A stretch of 64,000 nucleotides of DNA from Marispirochaeta aestuarii. GTDB lineage: Bacteria > Spirochaetota > Spirochaetia > JC444 > Marispirochaetaceae. The notes beneath the pieces were generated by a model. It did not search any database. It was not told where the DNA came from and was given only the letters and a program-made list of their open reading frames with translations. The stretch covers positions 62,001 to 126,000 of the forward strand of contig NZ_MWQY01000009.1 of assembly GCF_002087085.1 (NCBI RefSeq), given 5' to 3'. This document shows, in pieces, positions 50,873 through 60,116 of the stretch. Both the position numbers and the translations under genes were made by a program. The stretch's first letter is position 1, and each line of letters opens with the position of its first letter.

Positions 50873-51877
50873 TCAGTCGGCAAGCATGCCGATTTCATCG
50901 AGAATGCCGCGATATGACTGGTCTACCTTTTTCAGGAACTCAAGATATTCGGGTCCTTGCATGTAGTAATCATCCCAGCCGTTCTTGATCTTCGCCTGCT
51001 TCCACTCTTCGGTTTTGACCATCTGGTTCAGGGTATTTACCCAGAAATCAACGGCGTACTGGGGCATTTCGGGAGGCCCGAACAGTCCGCGCCAGTTGAC
51101 GAAGGTTTCATGAATCCCGGCTTCCATACAGGTGGGAATGGCGGCGACTACGCCTTCTCCAACCCGGTGGTCAGCAGTCTGAGCCAGAGCTTTGAGGTCT
51201 CCGCTCTCGATGAGTCCGCGGACCTCGGACAAACCGGTGGAGAAGAGGTCGATATGACCGCCCATGACCTGGGCTGCACCGGAATCGTTGAAGTTTACAT
51301 AGTCGATCTGCCGCAGGTTCTTGACTCCCGCTGCTTTTGCCATGATCAGGAACTGGATATGGTCCATGGAACCCGCGGAAGAGGTACCGCCGATCTTAAC
51401 GCTTTTGGGGTCCTTTTTCAGGGCATTCATAACATCCATGATGCTGTTGTATTTGGAATCCGCTTTGACAACGAATACCGCATAATCCGCTATCAGGTTT
51501 GCCAGGGGAGTCACATTCTCGTAGTTGAGATCCGTGGAACCGGAAAGCTTGGTAAGGATGAGAGGCGGCGAATACACAGTAATGATGTTGTCCGCCTTGG
51601 GTTTTTCCTGAAGGCTTGCAAGATGTACCGCCCCGCCGGCACCCGGGTTGTTACGGACAGGCATGGGAACTTTTACCAGACCCGTATCCTTGAGAACCTT
51701 GGCAACGGTACGGATAGTCAGGTCCCATCCGCCGCCGGCACCGGAGGGTGCAACGAAATCCAGGGCCCCTTTGGGGTACTGAACCTCTCCGCCTTCTCCC
51801 TGCCCTTCGGCAAGTATCGGGGCTGCCAGGGCAAAACAGACAGCAAGAACCAGCAGGCTTACAATGATTTTTTTCAT
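50873..51877 (-). CDS. tctC: TTT-system solute-binding protein, citrate locus
   Basis: The protein is 334 residues. The signal peptide MKKIIVSLLVLAVCFALAAPILA precedes the Bug fold: YPKGALDFVAPSGAGGGWDLTIRTVAK, PVRNNPGAGGAVHLASLQ, IGGTSSAGSMDHIQFL and GAAQVMGGHIDLFSTG. The binding protein presents citrate to TctAB. It follows citF by 54 bp, across an inverted repeat. Confidence 0.94.
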   Translation of the reverse strand: MKKIIVSLLVLAVCFALAAPILAEGQGEGGEVQYPKGALDFVAPSGAGGGWDLTIRTVAKVLKDTGLVKVPMPVRNNPGAGGAVHLASLQEKPKADNIITVYSPPLILTKLSGSTDLNYENVTPLANLIADYAVFVVKADSKYNSIMDVMNALKKDPKSVKIGGTSSAGSMDHIQFLIMAKAAGVKNLRQIDYVNFNDSGAAQVMGGHIDLFSTGLSEVRGLIESGDLKALAQTADHRVGEGVVAAIPTCMEAGIHETFVNWRGLFGPPEMPQYAVDFWVNTLNQMVKTEEWKQAKIKNGWDDYYMQGPEYLEFLKKVDQSYRGILDEIGMLAD

Positions 51878-51902
51878 ACAGACTCCTTATTGGGTATTTT
51901 TA

Positions 51903-51917
51903 CGCAGCCAGGCTGCG
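51903..51917 (-). other. Short inverted repeat between citF and tctC
   Basis: CGCAGC (51903-51908), CAG, GCTGCG (51912-51917): a 6-bp stem. In the minus-strand transcript it is followed by TAAAAATA. Possible processing or partial termination site. Confidence 0.4.
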
Positions 51918-51931
51918 CGTATGCACTAGAA

Positions 51932-53470
51932 TTAATCCGCGACGTTGCGTATGACATCGATTATTGTTCCGTCCCGGTATTCCACGAGTCCTACGACCTT
52001 GTCACCGAACTTTATGGGTTCCGGGGTCCCCGCCACCCGTTCGGCCCGTTCCTTCAGTTCCTGAATGGTGTACAGAGGCAGCTTGCTGCCGTGGAAATAG
52101 TCGACCAGGTCCTTGCGCCGGGGATTGATGGCAATTCCCCTGTCGGTAACCAGGATATCCACGCTCTCTCCGGGGGTAACGACAGTCAGGACCCTGTCCA
52201 CAACACTGGAGATCCTTCCCCGGATCAGCGGGGCGACTACCACGGAAAGGCCGGAACCGACGGCGGTATCGGAATGACCACCGGAGGCCCCCATGATGAT
52301 GCCGTCGGAACCGGTAAGCACGTTGACGTTGAAGTTCGTATCGATTTCCAGGGCACTGAGGACCACAACATTCAGCTTGTTTACTGCGCAGCCCTTGTTC
52401 AGGGGGTTCGCGTAGTAGGAGGCGTCGATCTCCGTGTGCATGGGGTTTACGGCGATGGAGTTCACCGCATCCAGATCAAAGCTCTGGACATCCAGCATCC
52501 TCTTTATGAGCCCCTCCTGGTGCATCCTGACTATCTGGCTGGTTATTCCCCCAAGGGCCCAGCTGCAGGTGACCCCGCGCCTGCGCATGTAATCCGAAAG
52601 GTAGCGGGTTGTCGCCAGGGAGGCGCCGCCGGAACCGGTCTGCAGGGAGAAACCGTCTTCAAAATAGGGGGAATAGGCGATTACATCAGCAGCGTTCTGG
52701 GCGATCAGGAGGTCCTTGGGGTTACTGGTTATACGGGTCGCCCCTGTGGCTATGCGGCTTGAGTCCCCCACGGAATCCACGACAACGATATGGTCCACCA
52801 GGTCCTGATCGATACTGAAGGGAGTGTTCGGGTATTCCACCAGATTGTCCGTAATAAGTACGACCCTGGAGGCATGCTTGGCGTCGACAATCGCATAGCC
52901 CAGGGACCCGCAGGCGGATGTCCCGGTAAAGCCGTTGGCATTTCCGTATACATCGCTGGAGGGTACCCCTAAAAACGCGACATCGATCTTTATCTGGCCC
53001 GTCTCCACGGCCCTGGCACGGCCGCCGTGGGAATGAAACAGGACCGGCACATCCATGATTCCAGCGGAGATCTGCTCACCGAGCCTGCTCCTGAGGCCGC
53101 TGGTTATTATGCGGCTTATGACCCTGTTCTTAATATGCGGAAGCAGTTCGTCATGGACAGTCGTCAGGGAAGAACTTGCCAAAGTCAGGTTTTTTATTCC
53201 CAGGTTGGCAATGACATCCAATACCATGTTGACGACCTTGTCGCCGTTGCGGAAATGGTGATGGAACGAGATCGTCATGCCGTCTTTAAGCCCGGTTTTC
53301 AGAACCGCCTGCTCCACCGTATCCAGCAGTTTGTTCAGCCGGGGAAGGTTGCGGTTTCCCTTTTCCTGACGCACCAGCGGGGTATTGGCAAAGGCCCCCT
53401 GGAAGGGTTTCAGCTTTTCACAGCCGGGTATTGAATCCGGGATTTCCCGGCCAATCGCGTTCTCAGACAT
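51932..53470 (-). CDS. citF: Citrate lyase alpha subunit
   Basis: CitF is the citrate:acetyl-ACP transferase of the lyase complex, making citryl-ACP from citrate and acetyl-ACP. At 512 residues it has the expected length. It shows GMTISFHHHFRNGDKVVNMV, LFHSHGGRARAVETGQIKIDVAFLGVPSSDVYGNANGFTG, QTGSGGASLATTRYLSDYMRRRGVTCSWALGG and GSDGIIMGASGGHSDTAVGS, the conserved CoA-transferase-fold segments. It overlaps citE by 8 bp. Confidence 0.97.
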   Translation of the reverse strand: MSENAIGREIPDSIPGCEKLKPFQGAFANTPLVRQEKGNRNLPRLNKLLDTVEQAVLKTGLKDGMTISFHHHFRNGDKVVNMVLDVIANLGIKNLTLASSSLTTVHDELLPHIKNRVISRIITSGLRSRLGEQISAGIMDVPVLFHSHGGRARAVETGQIKIDVAFLGVPSSDVYGNANGFTGTSACGSLGYAIVDAKHASRVVLITDNLVEYPNTPFSIDQDLVDHIVVVDSVGDSSRIATGATRITSNPKDLLIAQNAADVIAYSPYFEDGFSLQTGSGGASLATTRYLSDYMRRRGVTCSWALGGITSQIVRMHQEGLIKRMLDVQSFDLDAVNSIAVNPMHTEIDASYYANPLNKGCAVNKLNVVVLSALEIDTNFNVNVLTGSDGIIMGASGGHSDTAVGSGLSVVVAPLIRGRISSVVDRVLTVVTPGESVDILVTDRGIAINPRRKDLVDYFHGSKLPLYTIQELKERAERVAGTPEPIKFGDKVVGLVEYRDGTIIDVIRNVAD

Positions 53471-54359
53471 GTAACTCCTCCTCGGGGATACGCTGGCCCG
53501 AAGCCTTGGCCATTTCGATTACCCGTTCGGCCCGGTCGACCATGGGCTTGTCCACCATCTTGCCGTCCACGGTAATAACACCCGTGTTGCGCTTCTTCGC
53601 TTCCGCAATGCCGCGCATGACCCGGAGGGCGGCCTCAACTTCCGCCTCGGTGGGGGCGAAAACATCGTGGACCGGCCGGATCTGCCGGGGAGATATGATG
53701 GACTTGCCGTCGAAGCCGAGCTGTTTGGCCATGCGGACCTCTTCCACAAAGCCTTCCTCATCGTTCAGGTCGGAAAACACCGTATCCAGGGCATAGATTC
53801 CCGCGGCCCGGGCGGCAGTTACCAGGGCGGAACGGGCATAGAAGATCTCCGAACCTGCCCGGCTCCTGGAGGTTTTCATGTTGGTGACATAATCCTCCGC
53901 TCCAAAGGCAATGCCGATGAGCCGGGAACTTGCGGTGGCTATCTGGTAGGCGTTCAGGATTCCCAGGGGACTTTCGATGGCGGCCATCAGGGCGATGCTG
54001 CCCTCTTCAAGGCCAGCGGCTTTCTCCTCCTGCCGAATAAGCTCCTCCACATCCTGGATGTCCCGGGCGGTCTCGGTCTTGGGAAGCCGGATTATATCGG
54101 GTCCAGCGTTGACCATGGCTTTAATGTCGTCCCGGCCGTAGGGCGAATCCAGGCCGTTGATCCTGACCACCGTTTCTGTGCCTTCGTAGTTCAGGGTGCG
54201 CAGAGCGTGGAAAACCAGGAGCCTGGCGCTGTCTTTTTCGTTTACGGCGATGGAATCTTCCAGATCGAACATTATCGCGTCGGAACGGTATATATGGGCA
54301 TCCTTGACCATGGCGGCATTGCCCCCGGGAACGTACAGCATTGTTCTTCGCAGTTTCAT
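53463..54359 (-). CDS. citE: Citrate lyase beta subunit
   Basis: CitE cleaves citryl-ACP to oxaloacetate and acetyl-ACP. The protein is 298 residues. MKLRRTMLYVPGGNAAMVKDA, DAIMFDLEDSIAVNEKDSAR, VRINGLDSPYGRDDI, MAAIESPLGILNAYQIA and GIAFGAEDYVTNMKTSRS give the Mg-binding Glu and Asp residues of the HpcH/CitE barrel. It follows citD by 4 bp and overlaps citF. Confidence 0.97.
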   Translation of the reverse strand: MKLRRTMLYVPGGNAAMVKDAHIYRSDAIMFDLEDSIAVNEKDSARLLVFHALRTLNYEGTETVVRINGLDSPYGRDDIKAMVNAGPDIIRLPKTETARDIQDVEELIRQEEKAAGLEEGSIALMAAIESPLGILNAYQIATASSRLIGIAFGAEDYVTNMKTSRSRAGSEIFYARSALVTAARAAGIYALDTVFSDLNDEEGFVEEVRMAKQLGFDGKSIISPRQIRPVHDVFAPTEAEVEAALRVMRGIAEAKKRNTGVITVDGKMVDKPMVDRAERVIEMAKASGQRIPEEELHV

Positions 54360-54363
54360 AGGC

Positions 54364-54654
54364 TCAGCGTCTCCACCGCATCTGGCTTATGCCCGCGGCA
54401 CGGTATGCTGCCGCTTCCAGGCGGGCCCTGACGGTGCAGTCCAGGGCACCCTTGTCCTGCAGGCTTACATGAACATCCTTTATTCCAAGACCTTCCAGGA
54501 CTTCGTTGACTACGGCGATAATCCGGTTTCCGAACTGCTTTTTTACGATGCTCTCCAGCTCGATCTTTATGCCCGGATCCGTGGGGGGACTGACGGTAAC
54601 AAGAACATCGCTGGACTCCAGAGTCCCGGCAATGCCTTTTTTGGTGATCTTCAC
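54364..54654 (-). CDS. citD: Citrate lyase acyl-carrier protein
   Basis: The protein is 96 residues. GTLESSDVLVTVSPP near residues 10-24 contains the Ser that carries the phosphoribosyl-dephospho-CoA arm; IKIELESIVKKQFGNRI and GALDCTVRARLEAAAYRA complete the family pattern. It overlaps citC by ATGA. Confidence 0.95.
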   Translation of the reverse strand: MKITKKGIAGTLESSDVLVTVSPPTDPGIKIELESIVKKQFGNRIIAVVNEVLEGLGIKDVHVSLQDKGALDCTVRARLEAAAYRAAGISQMRWRR

Positions 54655-55691
54655 GCAGATCCTCCTTGAAGTTTGTTGCGGATATCCTCCGCTTCCGCGG
54701 AAGTCAGGTATGTGTAGGTACTGGGAGGTACGATTTTCGCCGTCTCTTCTGTTTTACCGGCGGCAATGAGGCGCCGGACCTCGGATGCACTGATGGCAGT
54801 ATTGTCAGATTCCCGGCGCTCAATCTCCACGACATCGAGACGGTATTCCGGCAGGATTTCGTGCATGCTCTGGTTGTAGCGCCTGGTTACCGGGCAGAAG
54901 GGTTCCTGGCCGACATAGCGGCGCCGGATTCCGGCGGCAGGGGCGATTTTCTCCCCAAAGATCGTCAGGTCCAGGCGGGTATGGGCATCGAAAATCTTTC
55001 CCTTGTCCTTGATGAAGTAGCTGGGGAACGTGGCGTTGGAGATAATATAGTCCCCGCCGGGGATCACCCGTACATTCTCAAGGTCCTGCACCCCATCCTC
55101 AATCAGCTTTTTCCGGACGTGAAAGGGAAACACCGAGCGATCCTCCTGAACAACAAATAAAAGAACCAGGGGATTTTCTCCGGCAGCACGTTCCACAAGG
55201 TATCGATGTCCCAGGGTAAAGGGGTTGCAGTTCATTACCAGGGAAGCTGCGGGCAGGCCCATGGGATTGAGCCTGGAGAGTCCGGAAAGAAACAGACTGA
55301 AGTTACGGCTGTTGTCTTCCAGGAGGAGGACCTCCTCCGTGGAGGCTATCTCGGTATATCCCAGGGCGTTGAAATGCGCCCTGTTCTGCGGCAGTGTGTA
55401 AATAAACAGGGAATCGATGCCCCGGTTATGGGCCCGGACCTTCAGATAGGTCAGGACTTTGGCGGTAAGATCTTCGCCCCGGTGCTCCTCATCGACGACG
55501 ACACCTTTTACAACCTTTCCGGAAAGGGATCCGGTGGCCACCATGGTCTCACCGTTGAAGATACCGATGGAATACTCAATATCGTCCTCATAGTCGAGGC
55601 CGTGGCGGGCCAGAAACCTGACCACCTGTTCCCTCTCCGTCGGAACCCGGGGCGACAGGCTCCGGACAATTACATTTGCTCCCCAATCCAT
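54651..55691 (-). CDS. citC: [Citrate (pro-3S)-lyase] ligase
   Basis: CitC acetylates the thiol of holo-CitD with acetate and ATP, switching the lyase on. The protein is 346 residues. The N-terminal part is GNAT-like (VKGVVVDEEHRGEDLTAKVLTYLKVRAHNRG). The nucleotidyltransferase part has MNCNPFTLGHRYLVERAA (the TxGH motif) and later TAISASEVRRLIAAG. It is the first structural gene after the regulator pair, and the palindrome at 55748 lies 57 bp upstream of its ATG. Confidence 0.96.
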   Translation of the reverse strand: MDWGANVIVRSLSPRVPTEREQVVRFLARHGLDYEDDIEYSIGIFNGETMVATGSLSGKVVKGVVVDEEHRGEDLTAKVLTYLKVRAHNRGIDSLFIYTLPQNRAHFNALGYTEIASTEEVLLLEDNSRNFSLFLSGLSRLNPMGLPAASLVMNCNPFTLGHRYLVERAAGENPLVLLFVVQEDRSVFPFHVRKKLIEDGVQDLENVRVIPGGDYIISNATFPSYFIKDKGKIFDAHTRLDLTIFGEKIAPAAGIRRRYVGQEPFCPVTRRYNQSMHEILPEYRLDVVEIERRESDNTAISASEVRRLIAAGKTEETAKIVPPSTYTYLTSAEAEDIRNKLQGGSA

Positions 55692-55747
55692 GAGTACAGT
55701 GTGGGGCAGGAAATTTCAGCTGTAAGTAAGAGTATCTTTGATTTCTT

Positions 55748-55765
55748 TGTAGGATTTTTCCTACA
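55748..55765. promoter_or_regulatory. Candidate response-regulator operator ahead of citC
   Basis: TGTAGGA-TTTT-TCCTACA is a perfect palindrome of 7-bp arms, directly after the response-regulator stop codon and 57 bp ahead of citC. Symmetric half-sites of this size suit a dimeric NarL/LuxR-type regulator, the type encoded immediately upstream. It lacks a following T-run, so it is a poor terminator. Confidence 0.6.
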
Positions 55766-56404
55766 TCAGCCCATGGGCATCAGCTTGTGCCTGAAGACAT
55801 ACTGGGTAAGCTGAGCATTGTTTTTCAGGTTCATCTTCTCCAGCAGCCGGCTGCGGTAGGTACTTACGGTTTTTACGCTTATGTAGAGTTCGTCGGCAAT
55901 CTCCGAAAGGGTTTTTCCCGATGCTATGGAGAGCATGACCTGGGTTTCCCGTTCAGACAGAAGCTCATGAGGCAGGGCGGTACCGGGGTGCCGGATGGTC
56001 TCCAGCAGAATACTGGAGGTCGTTTCGTTCATGTAATGTTCCCCCCGGGCCACCTGACGCAGTGCCCGGACAAGCTCTTCCGGTGCTGTCGCTTTATTCA
56101 GGCAGCCCGCCGCGCCGAGTCTCAGGGCCCGGGCCGCGTACTGGGTCTCCGGCTGTATGCTCAGCATCAATACAGGCAGGTCGGGGAACTCCTGCTTTAC
56201 CTCCGCCAGGACAATCATTCCGTCCTTGTCCGGCAGGCTTATATCCAGGATAAGAACATCAACGGGGTTCTTTCGCAGCATGGAAAGTACATCGCAGCCC
56301 TTCCCGGTTTCGTATATTCCGGAGACCGAAAGGGACTCTTCCATGAGCTGAATAAGCCCCCGGCGCAGTACCGGGTGGTCGTCTGCTATCAGTACACGCA
56401 GCAT
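55766..56404 (-). CDS. NarL/LuxR-type response regulator of the citrate locus
   Basis: The protein is 212 residues. The receiver domain has DDHPVLRRGL (acidic pair), the phospho-acceptor Asp in DVLILDISLPDKDG and the Lys in LNKATAPEEL. The output domain is a LuxR HTH: ELLSERETQVMLSIASGKTLSEIADELYISVKTVSTYRSRLLEKM. It is 4 bp after the sensor gene and directly ahead of citC, so it probably activates citrate genes. Citrate is usually sensed by CitA-type PAS kinases with CitB; this pair is of a different type. Confidence 0.95.
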   Translation of the reverse strand: MLRVLIADDHPVLRRGLIQLMEESLSVSGIYETGKGCDVLSMLRKNPVDVLILDISLPDKDGMIVLAEVKQEFPDLPVLMLSIQPETQYAARALRLGAAGCLNKATAPEELVRALRQVARGEHYMNETTSSILLETIRHPGTALPHELLSERETQVMLSIASGKTLSEIADELYISVKTVSTYRSRLLEKMNLKNNAQLTQYVFRHKLMPMG

Positions 56405-56408
56405 GTCA

Positions 56409-59400
56409 TCATCCTGTTACAGGGACTCTCAGGAAAACGGTGGTTCCCAGGGGAGTGGAATGGATCGATATTTCACCGCCAAGATGCTTGGCCCGTTCCT
56501 GCATACCGATTATACCATAGGATTCAGCGTCGGTAAGTTTGTTTTTCGCCATACCTACTCCGTCATCATGGACAGTCACGTAGAGAATGCCCTCATTAGT
56601 CACAAGGGACAACGAGGCACTGGCAGCGTTTGAATGCCGGACTATATTCGTTACCGTCTCCTGAATAATGCGGAATACCGCCGTGGCCCGCTCCACATTC
56701 ATCTCCGGGGTGGGACCGACGGAACGCTGAAAACGCAGAGACGAATGGCGCTCCGTCTCGTCCAGGAGCCAGTCCACAGCTTCACCGAGGCTGAGATTGT
56801 CCAGGATAACCGGACGCAACCGAGTCGCAAGGTCCTTTGACCAGTCCAGGGTTTCGTTGATAATGCCGAGCATCGATTCGTAGCGGGCCTGACGCTGTTC
56901 AAGCATTGAAGCAGCGTTTCTTGAGAGCCAGAAGATATGCATCTTGAGGGTTGTAAGCAGCTGCCCCAGTTCGTCATGTACATCCCTGGCGATGGCCTTG
57001 CGTTCCTCCTCCCGGATGTCCTGCACATAGTTGGAGAACTGCTGGAGCATGCGGTTCCGCTTATCGAGGCCGGCAATCCGGATCCTGCCGATAACAAAGA
57101 AAACCGAAACAAGCAGCCCCCCCATCAACAGGGCAAAGTACCAGGTCTGGTAAAAGGGGGGTACCACGGTTATTTCGAGATCAGCATAGTTGTTGCTCCA
57201 GACCCCGTTACTGTTGGTGCCCATAACCTGAAGAATGTAGGACCCCGGAGGAAGACTGGAATAGTAGAAGGTGTTCTCTGTCCTCAGATAATGCCAGTCG
57301 GTATCAAAGCCGTTAAGCCTGACGGCATATTTGTTTTTCCCGGAATCGGCATAATCCAGGGATGCAAAGGAGAAACCGATAAAACTGTCCCCGGGATAAA
57401 TGGTCAGACTCTCTGTCAGACAGATATTCCTTTCCAGATAGACCCGGTCCCGCACCGGCAATCCCACCGGGATTTCCTTATTGAACAGGCTGAAGCCGGT
57501 GATCCGGATATCCGGGGAATAGGAGTTGACATGGATTTTTTCCGGATCGAAGCTCAGAAGACCCCGGGCTGTTCCGAACAGAAGGTTTCCATCGGAGCTG
57601 CGAAAATAGGCGTTCCGGCCGAACTGGTTGGAGAGGGTGCCATCGGATCTCCACAAGTTGGTAATCTGCTCGGTTATAAGGTCAAAGCGGGACAAGCCGT
57701 TGGCGGTACTGACCCAGAGGAACCCGCTGTCATCCGGAAGGATACCGAAAACATTGTCGTCGGACAGACCGTCCTGTACCCGGAAAGCATGAAAACTCCC
57801 TTTTTCCCGATCAAAACGGTTTAAACCGCCTCCGGAGGTTCCCACCCAGAGATTCCCTTCGCCGTCCTCGGATATGCAGTTTACGCTGTTGTCGCTGAGG
57901 CTGCGGAGGTCCCCGGGGTCCCGGGTATAATTGCGGAACCGGTCCTCTCCCCGGATCTTCATGCTCAATCCCCCGTCCCAGGTACCTATCCAGAGATTAC
58001 CAGCGGAGTCCTCGTAGAGGGCCCGAATCGAGTTTCCCAGCAGGGATTCCGGGCGACCGGGAATATTCATGAAACGCTCGAATCGGTTCTCTTCAGGAAG
58101 AAACCGGTTCAGTCCGCCTCCTTCGGTCCCGATCCAGAGATACCCCTCCCGGTCCACCTGAAGAGCCCATACTACGTTCGAACTGAGAGCAGAGGGATTA
58201 TCGGGGTCCGCGTAATACCGAAGAAAACGGCCGTCCCTTCTTCTGTACTGCATGAGCCCGTCGCCGTCGCTGCCGATCCAGATATTGCCTTCAGGATCCT
58301 CCGCCAGGGAGTAGAGATGGTTGCTGTTTATGCCCTGCGGGTCACTTTCGGAATGAAGATAGTGGCGTAGAGTCCCCTGCCGGTCCATCCGCAGGAGGCC
58401 CTGGCCGTCGGTGGTTATCCAGAGATCGCCCTCCCCGGATTCGAGAATCTTCCTGACATCGTATCCGCCCTGGAGCAGATAGGTAAAACCCCTGGCCCGG
58501 GGATTATAGCGGTCGACTCCGCCTCCCCTGGTGGCCACCCAGACGATACCGGATTTATCCACATAAATATCTCGGATAAAATCGCTGCTCAGGGAAAAGT
58601 CGTTGTTCTGATCATGGACAACGGTACGGGTCGTGTAGCCTCCGTCCACAAGCACCAGTCCGCTCCGTTCCGTACCTGCCCAGATAGTACCGAAATCGTC
58701 CTCAGCAATGCAGCGTACGCTTTTTTCCCCGAATACCTGCCGGAACGAGGGCTCCCCTGACGCAGAATCGGCGACATAAAGCCCCTCGTTCTCAAGACCC
58801 ACCCAGATCCTTCCCAGGGAATCTTCAAATACCTCCCGGACGGTGGACTTGTCAAAGAAGTTGTTCAGAGAAAACCCGTCCCGGAAGAGGGAAAGCCCTC
58901 CCCCCTGGGTCCCGATCCACATACGATCTCTTGAATCCCCGAGAAGAACCCTGATAACATCACTTTCGAGGCCTTCAATTCCCGAGTGGGAATAGCGGAT
59001 GAATTGTTCCGTTTCCGGTAAAAAGATCGCAATGCCCGCATCCCCGGTTCCGATCCAGATTCGTCCGGCGGAATCCTCTTCCAGACAGAAGACCTTCTGG
59101 CTCGGAAGGGAGTTGGGGTTTCCCGGTTCCGCCTGGTAGACAGAGAAGGAACCGTCGGAAAAGTCATACCGGTTGAGTCCTCCTCCGTCGGTCCCGATCC
59201 AGAGGCGCTGTCTGGAATCCTCGAATATGTCAAAGATAACCGAACCGGAGATACTCTCGGGACGCGCCTGTTCCGGCTTGAAAACCTGAATGTTCCGGCC
59301 GTCGTAGCGATTAAGTCCCGAGAAGGTACCGAACCACATGAAGCCCAGATAATCCTGATAAACCGCGAAAACTGAGTTGTTGGAGAGTCCCTCCCGCAGG

Positions 59401-59492
59401 GAGAGATGGATAAACTGCATTGGCTCCTCGGCATACTGCGGGACCGGTGCCAGCAATACGCCGAGAAGAACCAGAAGCATGGTCTTCTTCAC
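56409..59492 (-). CDS. Two-component sensor kinase with beta-propeller, Y_Y_Y and HisKA_3 domains
   Basis: The protein is 1027 residues from a GTG at 59492. A signal peptide (MKKTMLLVLLGVLLAPVPQYA) is followed by about 14 reg_prop repeats (for example GLMQYRRRDG, GNIWIGSDGDGL, GYLWIGTEGGGLNRF, GNLWVGTSGGGLNRF) forming two seven-bladed propellers outside the membrane. A Y_Y_Y domain (to PPFYQTWYF) precedes one membrane helix (FALLMGGLLVSVFFVIG). In the cytoplasm a HisKA_3 box has the phospho-His in IARDVHDELGQLL near 836, then a HATPase domain (ETVTNIVRHSNAAS, DDGVGMAKN). There is no receiver domain. Propeller sensors of this kind are common for polysaccharides in Bacteroidetes; linkage to citrate lyase genes is unusual. 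Confidence 0.95.
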   Translation of the reverse strand: MKKTMLLVLLGVLLAPVPQYAEEPMQFIHLSLREGLSNNSVFAVYQDYLGFMWFGTFSGLNRYDGRNIQVFKPEQARPESISGSVIFDIFEDSRQRLWIGTDGGGLNRYDFSDGSFSVYQAEPGNPNSLPSQKVFCLEEDSAGRIWIGTGDAGIAIFLPETEQFIRYSHSGIEGLESDVIRVLLGDSRDRMWIGTQGGGLSLFRDGFSLNNFFDKSTVREVFEDSLGRIWVGLENEGLYVADSASGEPSFRQVFGEKSVRCIAEDDFGTIWAGTERSGLVLVDGGYTTRTVVHDQNNDFSLSSDFIRDIYVDKSGIVWVATRGGGVDRYNPRARGFTYLLQGGYDVRKILESGEGDLWITTDGQGLLRMDRQGTLRHYLHSESDPQGINSNHLYSLAEDPEGNIWIGSDGDGLMQYRRRDGRFLRYYADPDNPSALSSNVVWALQVDREGYLWIGTEGGGLNRFLPEENRFERFMNIPGRPESLLGNSIRALYEDSAGNLWIGTWDGGLSMKIRGEDRFRNYTRDPGDLRSLSDNSVNCISEDGEGNLWVGTSGGGLNRFDREKGSFHAFRVQDGLSDDNVFGILPDDSGFLWVSTANGLSRFDLITEQITNLWRSDGTLSNQFGRNAYFRSSDGNLLFGTARGLLSFDPEKIHVNSYSPDIRITGFSLFNKEIPVGLPVRDRVYLERNICLTESLTIYPGDSFIGFSFASLDYADSGKNKYAVRLNGFDTDWHYLRTENTFYYSSLPPGSYILQVMGTNSNGVWSNNYADLEITVVPPFYQTWYFALLMGGLLVSVFFVIGRIRIAGLDKRNRMLQQFSNYVQDIREEERKAIARDVHDELGQLLTTLKMHIFWLSRNAASMLEQRQARYESMLGIINETLDWSKDLATRLRPVILDNLSLGEAVDWLLDETERHSSLRFQRSVGPTPEMNVERATAVFRIIQETVTNIVRHSNAASASLSLVTNEGILYVTVHDDGVGMAKNKLTDAESYGIIGMQERAKHLGGEISIHSTPLGTTVFLRVPVTG

Positions 59493-59537
59493 GCCTGAAT
59501 AGTATCGTATAATGAGCGGTACTTCAAACAGGAAATG

Positions 59538-59553
59538 ACCGGGAATCCCCGGT
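59538..59553 (-). terminator. Weak stem-loop after the DUF1847 gene
   Basis: ACCGGG (59538-59543), AATC, CCCGGT (59548-59553). It begins right after the stop of the redox/RiPP operon on the minus strand and lies before the sensor-kinase gene. The T content after it is low. Confidence 0.4.
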
Positions 59554-59555
59554 TC

Positions 59556-60101
59556 TTACAGCCCTTTCAACGGTGAATGTCCGTGTACGCGGTCTTTCAC
59601 CGCCAGGGTCGTTACGTCGCCCTCGATGTACCGGTTGAAGAGGATATCGTGGCCCAGGCAGAGTCCCATGGTTACCGTAAGATCCGGCCCCGCGGCATTC
59701 AGCTGGGCAGCCTGCCCCAGGGGGTTGCAGGAAACCCCCTTGAGTTCGCTTTTGCTGTTGACCAGGTTCTGCGGCAGGGCACCGACGGTGCAGGATACGG
59801 CCTCGACCTTTGCCCCGGACTCCCTGAGGCGGACGCGGGCACGGGCGGCCTGCTTCTCCATTCCGTAGCAGTAGGCAAGACCGACCTTTTTTAGTCCCTG
59901 GTCGCGGATATATTCAACCAGCTCCTGCACCCTGTCGAGAGTTCCAGCCCTGCCGCCGTCAACAAGGCGGGCAGCGCTTTCCACGATGCTTGCGTTCCGG
60001 TCCTCGCGATAATCACAGACCAGGGAATCCGGGTCGAAGGTTTCCGCTCCGCAGCTCACGGTGCTGCGGCAGGATCTGGCGGTACAGAGGGTGCAGTTCA
60101 C
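59556..60101 (-). CDS. DUF1847 cysteine-rich protein
   Basis: The protein is 181 residues from a GTG with GGGAGG six bases upstream. Nine or so Cys include MNCTLCTARSCRSTVSCG at the N-terminus, SLVCDYRED, GLAYCYGMEKQA, VEAVSCTVGALP, GVSCNPLGQA and GLCLGHDILF. This is the DUF1847 pattern; the clustered Cys suggest binding of zinc or an iron-sulfur cluster. It follows the thioredoxin-reductase fusion by 15 bp, closing the putative RiPP operon, and could handle metal or thiol chemistry there. Function unknown. Confidence 0.8.
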   Translation of the reverse strand: MNCTLCTARSCRSTVSCGAETFDPDSLVCDYREDRNASIVESAARLVDGGRAGTLDRVQELVEYIRDQGLKKVGLAYCYGMEKQAARARVRLRESGAKVEAVSCTVGALPQNLVNSKSELKGVSCNPLGQAAQLNAAGPDLTVTMGLCLGHDILFNRYIEGDVTTLAVKDRVHGHSPLKGL

Positions 60102-60116
60102 AGCAGGCCTCCCTGC

